Shown piece after piece: positions 25,999 through 32,772 of a DNA stretch of 37,061 nt. Each line of letters starts with the position of its first letter. Position 1 is the stretch's first letter. The DNA lies in assembly GCA_024642665.1 (NCBI GenBank), contig JAHEAR010000001.1:145540-182600 (forward strand), written 5' to 3'. This stretch comes from Bacteroidota bacterium. GTDB taxonomy: Bacteria; Bacteroidota; Bacteroidia; Chitinophagales; Saprospiraceae. Below the pieces are notes generated by a model, which had not been told where the DNA came from, ran no database searches, and saw only the letters and a list, made by a program, of their open reading frames with translations. The position numbers and the translations under genes are program-made.

Positions 25999-27072
25999 CT
26001 ACAATCCAAGCAACATTTTCATTTTCTCAAAAATGGCGGTGTTTTCGTAGACCCCTAAAAATTCTTCAGCCCCGGGACCTGTCGCAAACACGGGCACCAT
26101 TTGGGACGAATGTACTTTTGTATTAAACTCAACTCTGGGTGATCTCTTCCCTTTCAGGCTCATATAGCTGCACTCGTGATCCGCCGTGACGATCAGCAAG
26201 GTATTGTCATCTTCCTTAACTTTTTTCAACACTACATCCAACATCGAATAGGCGTCCTGCATTTCAAGCGCCAACCATTCCTGATCGTTTGCATGATCAG
26301 CCCAATCTATCTGTGATGCTTCGATCATCAGCATATATCCTTTGTCCGCGCGCTTTTCCAGCGCATCAATCGCTTTGACGGAAATCTCAGGAAGGTATGT
26401 TCTGCCTTGTGTCGCACGAAGGGGATCTTCAAACGCAGTAAAACAGGCGATTTTATTTTGCAAAGGAATAGAGGCTAAATCGGATTGAATATTTAATCCA
26501 TCCGAGGTTAATATAGAATAATTTTTCTGCTCTAACACTTTGAGCAAATCAATACCATCAGAATATCTGTCCTTAAAATATTTAGCCCCACCACCCACAA
26601 ACAGATCCATGCCTGAATTGACCAGCTGGGAGGCAATGATTTCATAGGTCGCTCTGGATTGTGAATGTGCATAAAAGCATGCCGGCGTTGCATGGACTAC
26701 AGATGACGTCACCACAAACCCTGTCTTCATGCCTTTTGCTCTGGCCAATTCCATAATCGATTTTACGGCAATGCTATCCGGACCCACGCCGACACCGGCA
26801 TTAAAGGTTTTTACTCCGCAACTCATGGCGGTGCCGGCAGCAGCACTATCTGTCTCAAGATTATTGATTGAATGGGTTTTCTGAAGACCCACAACTTCCA
26901 TCTGAGCTAATGGAGAAGGAGGTTTTGTCAGATATTCAGCTAATGCAATTTGTGCTAATCCCATTCCATCCCCAATGACCAGAATAATATTAGTGGGTTG
27001 CTCAGGTGGTGGATCCTGAGAAAATTTAGGTGTTATTAATAACCAAACGGCGAATAGTGCACGTAGCATCAT
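25999..27072 (-). CDS. Alkaline phosphatase
   Basis: Exported metal-dependent phosphomonoesterase, 357 residues. A signal peptide-like N-terminus (about 1-18) is followed by ILVIGDGMGLAQ (metal ligand Asp35), the nucleophile Ser76 in ETDSAAAGTAMS, HATPACFYAHS, DWADHANDQ (metal-binding Asp/His) and VTADHECS. This is the short PhoA-type found in Bacteroidota. Two consecutive ATGs (27072 and 27069) follow a perfect -7 element by 4 nt, so the mRNA should be leaderless. It would release phosphate from organic esters for uptake, for example by the Na/Pi transporter at 18.5 kb. Confidence 0.93.
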   Translation of the reverse strand: MMLRALFAVWLLITPKFSQDPPPEQPTNIILVIGDGMGLAQIALAEYLTKPPSPLAQMEVVGLQKTHSINNLETDSAAAGTAMSCGVKTFNAGVGVGPDSIAVKSIMELARAKGMKTGFVVTSSVVHATPACFYAHSQSRATYEIIASQLVNSGMDLFVGGGAKYFKDRYSDGIDLLKVLEQKNYSILTSDGLNIQSDLASIPLQNKIACFTAFEDPLRATQGRTYLPEISVKAIDALEKRADKGYMLMIEASQIDWADHANDQEWLALEMQDAYSMLDVVLKKVKEDDNTLLIVTADHECSYMSLKGKRSPRVEFNTKVHSSQMVPVFATGPGAEEFLGVYENTAIFEKMKMLLGL

Positions 27073-27076
27073 ACTA

Positions 27077-27084
27077 CAAATCTA
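27077..27084 (-). promoter_or_regulatory. -7 promoter element of the alkaline phosphatase gene
   Basis: Minus strand TAGATTTG, a perfect TAnnTTTG, ending 4 nt before the first of two consecutive ATG codons. No clear TTG box upstream. Confidence 0.5.
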
Positions 27085-27165
27085 ACCCTCCATTTACACT
27101 GAAGAGGATAAATATAGGTTTAAGCCAATAATTCTTACGAATTTTGTGGTCTACAATTTTATTGC

Positions 27166-28197
27166 ATGCGCCTATTGTGTCTATTCGTATTGTCTAATCT
27201 TTTCATTATTTCTGATGGAATCGGGCAGGAATCGATCTCATTGTTTGAAAAATTATATACTTACGATAGTATTTCCATCACCCTGACCTATCCATTTGAT
27301 TCTCTGTATAAGACGCAAAGGGAAGAAATTGAGGCTACGCTTACCATCGAGACAGCTGATGGACGCCTGATGGAGGACGAGCCCATCAAACTGAACCTGC
27401 GTGGGAAGTTTCGGCGTATGAATTGCTCCATGCCCCCGTTACTCCTTAATTTTAAAAAATCAACACTTGGTGAACTGGGTCTAAATAAACATGATCAAAT
27501 TAAGCTGGTGACGCATTGTCTGAAGACTAATGAGGGGCAAGAGAACCTGTTGGAAGAACGATTGTGCTATCAATTATATGAGGGCATCACACCCTACGCT
27601 TATCGAACTATCTGGCTGACGGTATTGTATAAGGACCAGCTGAAACCAAATACAGCCATTTTATCCACCGGCTTTTTAATTGAGCCGGACAAAGATATTG
27701 AGGACCGATTAGGCATTGAAGAGGCTAAAATATTCAACCCTTTGGAAGATTCTCTTGATTTTGAAACCTATGGACATGCGGCCGCTTTTAATTTTCTGAT
27801 AGGCAATCGGGACTGGAGTATTGTCATGTCCCGCAATGCCAAACTCTTCTTTAATCCGCAACTGCGCAAGTATGTGGTTATTCCCTATGATTTTGACTAT
27901 TCCAATATTGTGGGAGCCAGTTATAGAAAAAATATGCACTCGGATAAAATGTCTGATCCTAAAGAAAGAATCTATCAGGGCGAATATTTTACAAACCGTG
28001 CTGCGGAAATTCTCTCAATATTTGGAGATACTGAAACCGGTGTTTTACATCGGATCTTGTCCTCTCCAGGCGAATTGAGTGAAAAACAGCGAAAAAAAAT
28101 CTATGTCTATTGTGAGACATGGTATGCGTATATCGGAACCCGAAAACCAAAAGAGTTGGTGTACGATATGGTCATGCCTTACAAAGGTGGGCTCTAA
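27166..28197 (+). CDS. Exported protein of unknown function (weakly CotH-like)
   Basis: 343 residues with a signal peptide (about 1-20, ending ISDGIGQ). I do not recognise a named family. The order of features loosely resembles CotH-type atypical kinases: an N-terminal beta-region with IKLNLRGKFRRMNCSMPPL, then LGLNKHDQIKLVTHC, LLEERLCYQLYEGI, and near the C-terminus FNFLIGNRDWSIVMSRNAKLFF followed by YVVIPYDFDYS. 'IGNRDW' and 'PYDFD' sit where CotH/HipA-like folds place catalytic Asn/Asp and metal-binding Asp, but the match is only impressionistic. Convergent with the aminotransferase-like gene (30-bp gap) and probably monocistronic. Confidence 0.75.
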   Translation: MRLLCLFVLSNLFIISDGIGQESISLFEKLYTYDSISITLTYPFDSLYKTQREEIEATLTIETADGRLMEDEPIKLNLRGKFRRMNCSMPPLLLNFKKSTLGELGLNKHDQIKLVTHCLKTNEGQENLLEERLCYQLYEGITPYAYRTIWLTVLYKDQLKPNTAILSTGFLIEPDKDIEDRLGIEEAKIFNPLEDSLDFETYGHAAAFNFLIGNRDWSIVMSRNAKLFFNPQLRKYVVIPYDFDYSNIVGASYRKNMHSDKMSDPKERIYQGEYFTNRAAEILSIFGDTETGVLHRILSSPGELSEKQRKKIYVYCETWYAYIGTRKPKELVYDMVMPYKGGL

Positions 28198-28227
28198 TTT
28201 CAGATAGCTAACCTTCAACAAACCATT

Positions 28228-29547
28228 TTAGGCATCAGCCAAAACTTGTAATGCCTCAATTAATCGATCAAGGTCGTCTTTTACAATATAGATGTGGGGA
28301 GTAATACGAACTCCCAGCACATTTGAATATTCGATCGAGGTCGTATGTATTTTATAATCCGTATGCAGCTTACTACCCAATTCCGTTGGTGTATAGCCAT
28401 CCACGTCGACGATGCACAAAGCGCAACTCCTTTCCGGACTTGTGTCGGTATTGATATGTATGCGAGGGTGATCTTTAACTGCATCCGTCCAATACTTTTT
28501 CAGATACTGCAGTCTCGCCTGCTTCAATGCACTGCCAATCGCATATTGAAAATCAATGGCCTGCCCTATGGCTTGCTCAATGGCAAAAGATCGGGTACCT
28601 AAATTTTCAAACTTTCGGATATCCGGACTTTCCGGATCAGGACTAGCCAGTAATGGATACAGACCGGCTATAAGGTCCTTTTTTACGTAAATCAAACCGG
28701 TACCAAAAGGAGCGCATAGCCATTTGTGAAGACTGGTACCATAATAATCCGCACCGAGATCCGGTATATTGTACTGAATGTGAGCAAATGAGTGAGCACC
28801 ATCGACTATCGTTTGGGCCCCAATTTCATGGGCCAGATCAGCAATTCGTCGACTGGGCAGAATATGGCCATTCCAATTAATGAGATGTGTGATATGGACT
28901 ATTTTGACATCCGGCGTAATCTGCTCCGCAAATGCATTGACAATCTGATCATTTGTCATGTTTGGAAGATCCAGTTGCACTTCTTTCAGGATGATACCAT
29001 CACGATGAGCTCGTTGTTTCCAGGCATTGGCCATATTCGGGTAGTCGAGATTACAAACCACCACTTTATCGCCGCGCTTCAATCGCAAACCAAATATGAT
29101 AGTTTCGAGCGCCTCACTTGTATTCCTCACAACAGCGACTTCTTCAGGCGATGCACCGGCCAAAGTAGCCAGGCGAGTACGCAAAGGTTCTCTGCCCTGA
29201 TCCAGTACACGCCACATATAATAGGAAGGAGCTTCATTGCACAGACGATTATAGCGTTCGAAGGCTTCCTGCACGATGATAGGCTGAGGACTGACGCCAC
29301 CATTATTGAGATTTAATAATCCCGGCGAACAAGCATACATATTCTTTATCTGATACCAGAAGGTTTCGTCCTCTACCAGTGCCATACTATTTCCTCCGGT
29401 GTGCGATGGCGAAATGAATCCTAATTGTTCTTTATAAGACTCTATCCAGTTCAGATTTGTTTCCATCTTTAAAAAAGAAGGGACCAGGGGAATCGCACTG
29501 GCAGTAGCTAATTTTCTTAAAAAAGTACGACGTTGGGTTGATTTCAT
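28228..29547 (-). CDS. Tat-exported class V aminotransferase-like PLP protein
   Basis: 439 residues. The N-terminus MKSTQRRTFLRKLATASAIP carries a twin-arginine signal (RRTFLRK), so the folded PLP enzyme should be exported to the periplasm. The class V fold is evident: NNGGVSPQP, RNTSEALETI (phosphate contacts), Asp249 in TIVDGAHSF, and the Schiff-base Lys275 in YYGTSLHKWLCAP. The best family fits are isopenicillin-N-epimerase-like or cysteine-desulfurase-like proteins. The substrate cannot be told. It is divergent from the exported DinB-like gene, and the two may share a regulatory region of 82 bp. Confidence 0.88.
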   Translation of the reverse strand: MKSTQRRTFLRKLATASAIPLVPSFLKMETNLNWIESYKEQLGFISPSHTGGNSMALVEDETFWYQIKNMYACSPGLLNLNNGGVSPQPIIVQEAFERYNRLCNEAPSYYMWRVLDQGREPLRTRLATLAGASPEEVAVVRNTSEALETIIFGLRLKRGDKVVVCNLDYPNMANAWKQRAHRDGIILKEVQLDLPNMTNDQIVNAFAEQITPDVKIVHITHLINWNGHILPSRRIADLAHEIGAQTIVDGAHSFAHIQYNIPDLGADYYGTSLHKWLCAPFGTGLIYVKKDLIAGLYPLLASPDPESPDIRKFENLGTRSFAIEQAIGQAIDFQYAIGSALKQARLQYLKKYWTDAVKDHPRIHINTDTSPERSCALCIVDVDGYTPTELGSKLHTDYKIHTTSIEYSNVLGVRITPHIYIVKDDLDRLIEALQVLADA

Positions 29548-29629
29548 GCGTCTGAGAAGTTAGAATTATGTTAAACCGACCATTGAAGTTAGAAAATCAT
29601 ATCATCTTGCGTCGTAAAATAAAAACAAT

Positions 29630-30151
29630 ATGATTCGGATCACCTTATTAAGTTTCCTGACTATCCTTCTATTGGGAAATAACACCCTCGATGCACAGGA
29701 TAGCTTTCTTAGCGATTATAAGATCAAATGGCAAAATGCTAGTGATTATACATTGGAATTTGCCCGAAGTATGCCTGAAGATTATTATTCCTTCGCTGCT
29801 ACTCCGGAAGAGATGACCTTCGGGGAGCAATTGAAACATATCGCCGGCAATATGATCTGGTTAAGCTCATCTTATCTCGGCGGAGCAAAAGAGCATGTCG
29901 ATCCGAGTGCTTGTGGTGATTCAAAAAAAGAAATCATTGCTATGCTGGAAAAATCTTTTGCTTATGCTCAAAAAACGATTAGCAGTCTAGCGGAAAAAAA
30001 TCTTTCGCAGGAAGTAGATTTCATTGCAGGGAAAATGTCAAAACGAAGAATATTATTTCTCATGACGGATCACGTCACACATCATCGCGGACAATTAGTG
30101 GTGTATCTGCGGCTCAAGAATGTCCCTCCTCCGAAATATGTTGGTTGGTGA
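29630..30151 (+). CDS. Exported DinB-like four-helix metalloprotein
   Basis: 173 residues with a signal peptide (about 1-23, LLGNNTLDAQ). The mature part is a DinB/YfiT-type four-helix bundle with the metal triad His70 (LKHIAGN), His148 and His152 (DHVTHHRGQL). The family includes thiol-S-transferases using bacillithiol or similar cofactors and many proteins of unknown role. Export is unusual because the thiol cofactors are cytoplasmic. It is divergent from the Tat-exported PLP protein, so both products would meet in the periplasm. The C-terminus PPPKYVGW is the usual end of DinB proteins. Confidence 0.85.
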   Translation: MIRITLLSFLTILLLGNNTLDAQDSFLSDYKIKWQNASDYTLEFARSMPEDYYSFAATPEEMTFGEQLKHIAGNMIWLSSSYLGGAKEHVDPSACGDSKKEIIAMLEKSFAYAQKTISSLAEKNLSQEVDFIAGKMSKRRILFLMTDHVTHHRGQLVVYLRLKNVPPPKYVGW

Positions 30152-30186
30152 GGAGAAAGTGAGTTAGTCATTTGGACATTTGGAGA

Positions 30187-30212
30187 TAGATGATGGGTGA
30201 TGGGTGATGAAT
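30187..30212. repeat. GGTGATG microrepeat, left of four-helix bundle gene
   Basis: Plus strand reads GATGATGGGTGATGGGTGAT and on, a run of about three 7-bp GGGTGAT units. Its complement matches the CATCACC strings at 30752 and 32695. Confidence 0.6.
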
Positions 30213-30290
30213 AATTGGTCAGACGCAGTGCTTATTACTTTCTGCGACGTAGCAAGTAAAACAGGAGAAATGAATTCAAGGGAATAAAAT

Positions 30291-30671
30291 TTAACTGCTT
30301 TGCTTTATTGATTGTTTTATTCTATGCTTATAATCTGACATGACCTTTAAAATCTCCAAAGCTTCTTTTTGTATGTCTTTGACGTCATCTTTCTTAAGAA
30401 AACCTGCATCAATCATAAGTTCAAGCCAAAAGACAGTTTCATCTGCTTCTTCTACGACTATGCATAGTTTGGCGAATTTTTCTTTTTGAGATCTGGATCT
30501 ACACACTGCTCTGTAATTGGCAGCCACAGAAGTACATGATCTGATAGTTTGTTTTCGAATGACACCAAGAGCATCGCAATATTTCAGGAGAGATACTGCT
30601 TCAATTACTGCTAAAGCTAGATTTTTAGTTCGAGTTCGAAATTGCAAATTATATTCACTCTTTTCTATCAT
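30291..30671 (-). CDS. Four-helix bundle protein (S23 / intervening-sequence type)
   Basis: 126 residues of the TIGR02436/S23 family, first known from ORFs in 23S rRNA intervening sequences and structurally related to the Avd accessory protein of diversity-generating retroelements. Typical features are FRTRTKNLALAVIEAVSLL, the VIRKQTIRSCTSVAANYRAVCRSRSQKEKFAKL core and VVEEADETVFWLELM. Function is not established; a nucleic-acid-binding pentamer is known for relatives. No rRNA, reverse transcriptase or variable repeat accompanies it here. The gene is flanked by oppositely oriented GGTGATG-type microrepeats (30187-30210 and 30752-30835), suggesting it travels or is regulated as a small intergenic cassette. 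Confidence 0.85.
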   Translation of the reverse strand: MIEKSEYNLQFRTRTKNLALAVIEAVSLLKYCDALGVIRKQTIRSCTSVAANYRAVCRSRSQKEKFAKLCIVVEEADETVFWLELMIDAGFLKKDDVKDIQKEALEILKVMSDYKHRIKQSIKQSS

Positions 30672-30751
30672 TTCTATGGCTGATGATTTAGAAAATTACT
30701 CCTTTTGATGGTCAATGTCAATACCAAATACCAAAATATATCCTAAAACAT

Positions 30752-30835
30752 CTCATCACCCATCACCTATCACTAACTCACCCTATCACTCATCACTAAC
30801 ACACTCCATCACTAACTCACCCATCACCCTATCCC
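30752..30835. repeat. CATCACC microrepeat, right of four-helix bundle gene
   Basis: About 80 bp made of variations on CATCACC, ATCACTAACTC and CACTCC. Its first 15 bases, CTCATCACCCATCAC, recur exactly at 32695. It is inverted relative to the left-hand run at 30187-30212. Confidence 0.6.
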
Positions 30836-30853
30836 TAAATCCCCATGGAACAT

Positions 30854-30882
30854 AAAAAAAGCCTGGTTCCTTAGGCCAGGCT
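30854..30882 (-). terminator. Intrinsic terminator after the VWA lipoprotein gene
   Basis: A perfect 7-bp stem, AGCCTGG (30860-30866) and CCAGGCT (30876-30882), is followed on the minus strand by a run of seven Ts. It lies about 40 nt beyond the VWA stop codon. Confidence 0.8.
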
Positions 30883-30923
30883 CATAACTATGAAAATCTA
30901 TTACCCTTTCTTCTTATAACAAA

Positions 30924-31946
30924 TCAGTCCAGCTTAGGGCTTCCTGTGAGAACGAAACGAAGTTTTCGCTTTTCGAGCTCTGAGACGATTTGTTGATTTC
31001 TTACGTATGTTAAGTTATAAACGTTTGCGATTGAACTGCTGAACTTCTGGAATACACCACCTAGTTCATCAATATTTCTTGGGAATGCGGCACTGCCTCC
31101 ATTGGCGGCGAGATCTTCAAGCACTTGCTTGTCTACGCCTCCATTTCCTTCCAAGCCGATGGCAAAGCTTGTGATGCTTACATCAGATGGACTATTGTTC
31201 AGTTTGTTGATCAAATACTCCGGTGTATAAATTGGGTTGGAGTTGTTGTCTGTACCATCCGTAAAGATCAAAAGTGTTTTTCCTTCTGCTTCTATAGCTT
31301 CCAGCATATCAATCCCTTTATTCACTGACTCATACAGCGATGTAAAAGGACCCTGGGTTAAACTGGCGATATAATTTTGCAATGCTGCTTTGTTGTTGGT
31401 CGGAGGAAAACTGTGAATCTGATCAGCAAAATCTACGATACCAATTCGTGCATTTGGAATCTCCTGTAATACATTCGCGATAAATGTACTTGCGTATTCT
31501 TTTATTTTTTCGAAATCGTTTCCCAGAGATGCACTTTCATCGAGGACCATCATAATCAGAAGATCTTGCACCTGTGTGTATTGCATGGTAAACTCTACAT
31601 CCACTTTCCAATCATCGATATCTTCACGCCACTCATAGGCTGTGATTTGATTGATCTCGTAATTGACATCCTGCTCATCAATAATGCGGACATTGTCAAT
31701 GATCACATTGGTATAATTTGGGGGAACTGCCAGACCGGCAAATGTCTTGGAAAAATCAATTTTTACTTCCGGTGAGGAATTGACGGCATCGAACGTAATC
31801 TGCGGATTCATCCCATTTGGATTCCAATAATCGATATACAATTCGAATTCTTTGTTGTGTGCATTTTTGGGATCCACACCATTTTTTCCACAGGAAGAGA
31901 TGGTCAGGACAAGGGCGGCAAGTGATAAAAGCTTGAAGATCTTCAT
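30924..31946 (-). CDS. von Willebrand factor type A domain lipoprotein
   Basis: 340 residues. The lipoprotein signal ends LTISSC (Cys19). An N-terminal beta-domain (about 30-120) precedes a VWA domain (about 128-320) with the metal-ion-dependent adhesion site DESAS (Asp136, Ser138, Ser140), a downstream threonine in GPFTSLYESV, and LLIFTDGTDNN. VWA lipoproteins bind protein partners through the metal site. No ligand or complex partner is encoded nearby. The gene is isolated, with a strong terminator behind it and an AT-rich upstream region where I see no clear promoter box. Confidence 0.9.
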   Translation of the reverse strand: MKIFKLLSLAALVLTISSCGKNGVDPKNAHNKEFELYIDYWNPNGMNPQITFDAVNSSPEVKIDFSKTFAGLAVPPNYTNVIIDNVRIIDEQDVNYEINQITAYEWREDIDDWKVDVEFTMQYTQVQDLLIMMVLDESASLGNDFEKIKEYASTFIANVLQEIPNARIGIVDFADQIHSFPPTNNKAALQNYIASLTQGPFTSLYESVNKGIDMLEAIEAEGKTLLIFTDGTDNNSNPIYTPEYLINKLNNSPSDVSITSFAIGLEGNGGVDKQVLEDLAANGGSAAFPRNIDELGGVFQKFSSSIANVYNLTYVRNQQIVSELEKRKLRFVLTGSPKLD

Positions 31947-32110
31947 GATATATAATTGTTTTTTATAATATTAATGAAAGGTCATTTGGACATCAACTTC
32001 GGTAGCCATAATGCACCACTTTGTTGATTTATTTTAATGATAACCAATTTTTTAGACATAAATGATATATTTAATATGATTTTTTTAATGAAGTACAAGA
32101 TTCATGCCAA

Positions 32111-32301
32111 TTAAGTGAAATACGAAAATTGAAAGGTGAAAAGTGGTTCTGTGGAATAGAAGGTTAAAAGGTTATGAAGGCTAGGAGCTTTTAAGGGTGG
32201 ATGGTAAACGGTGAATGGTGAACGGATATTTTTAAGTGAAAAACGAAAAGTGAAAAGTGGTTATAAGGATTAGGAGGTTATAAGGGTGGATGGCAAACGG
32301 T
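32111..32301. repeat. Diverged direct duplication
   Basis: TTAAGTGAAATACGAAAA followed by GTGAAAAGTGGTT (32111-32148) is repeated with a small deletion at 32232-32262. Then TAAGGGTGGATGG plus TAAACGGT (32192-32212) recurs as TAAGGGTGGATGG plus CAAACGGT (32281-32301), 20 of 21 bases the same. The spacing differs (121 versus 89 bp), so this is an old duplication with indels. Confidence 0.7.
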
Positions 32302-32399
32302 CACCCCTATTTAATTCGTAATGGCTTCAACCGCCTATCAGGGTATACACCGAATTATTTGCTTGGTTGACATAATCCGAAAGGTATTCTATACATTAG

Positions 32400-32532
32400 A
32401 TTCTTCTAATCGATTACCCTACTCCTTTATACTATAAACCGGATCATATACATGCAAGTATATCCGGTAGTGTGCAGGAGGACCGCATGCGAATACCCTG
32501 GAGGGTGTATGCCCTTCCTGCACCTTTTTTTT
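32400..32532 (+). ncRNA. Candidate orphan small RNA ending in a strong terminator
   Basis: TTGACA (32367-32372), 17 nt, TATACA (32390-32395) precedes a segment with hairpin CCGGAT/ATCCGG (32439-32467). A long stem-loop follows, with 8-bp outer arms GTGCAGGA (32472-32479) and TCCTGCAC (32516-32523), further internal pairs (GCAT/ATGC, ATACCC/GGGTGT) and T8 (32525-32532). The predicted transcript is about 130 nt and does not match an RNA family I know. The terminator is clear; the RNA gene and its promoter are inference, since Bacteroidota do not normally use TTGACA. Confidence 0.35.
32472..32532 (+). terminator. Strong intrinsic terminator with no upstream gene on its strand
   Basis: 8-bp perfect outer arms with an extended interior stem, directly followed by C and eight Ts (32525-32532). 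No plus-strand protein gene lies within the preceding 2.3 kb, so it must serve an unannotated transcript or be a decayed remnant. Confidence 0.65.
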
Positions 32533-32547
32533 AATAAAACGCCACAT

Positions 32548-32599
32548 CTGAGAAGCGATCGGAGGGTCGCTCAGACCAAGTTCATCCGCCTGAGGCGGA
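32548..32599. repeat. Two further palindromes
   Basis: CTGA..GCGA / TCGC-TCAG (32548-32574) and the perfect TCCGCC-TGA-GGCGGA (32585-32599). They are of the small REP-like kind seen between genes in many Bacteroidota. No transposase that could mobilise them is in the window. Confidence 0.5.
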
Positions 32600-32772
32600 A
32601 GGTAGTACTGGGGACGCAAGACCTTAGGCACGAGCTGTTAACGCTACTCCGCCTCCACAACCCTTAAAGCCACAATAACCAAATCACCCCATCGCTCATC
32701 ACCCATCACTAAATCACTAAATCACTAAATCACCAAATTCAAGTATCATTGTTCTTCTAAACACATTAAAGC

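Larger units (their letters stand above)
31947..32772. other. Long intergenic region: duplication, hairpin-rich segment, microrepeats
   Basis: About 825 bp without a convincing protein gene. In order: an AT-rich stretch starting with GTCATTTGGACAT (31981, also at 30167); a diverged duplication of GTGAAAAGTGGTT and GGGTGGATGG blocks (32111-32212 and 32232-32301); a segment with E. coli-like promoter spacing, four hairpins and a strong terminator (32367-32599); and CATCACC/ATCACTAA microrepeats (32695-32740) in front of the trans-sulfuration-enzyme gene. A 70-codon minus-strand frame (32419-32631) overlaps the hairpins and looks spurious. Confidence 0.6.

Noticed and set aside
30291-30671. Diversity-generating retroelement, because the four-helix bundle resembles Avd
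   Set aside because: No reverse transcriptase, template/variable repeat or C-type lectin target gene is present in the window.
32419-32631. 70-codon minus-strand frame in the hairpin-rich intergenic segment
   Set aside because: It spans the terminator and palindromes and has no recognised domain; more likely accidental, though a search for other copies would settle it.
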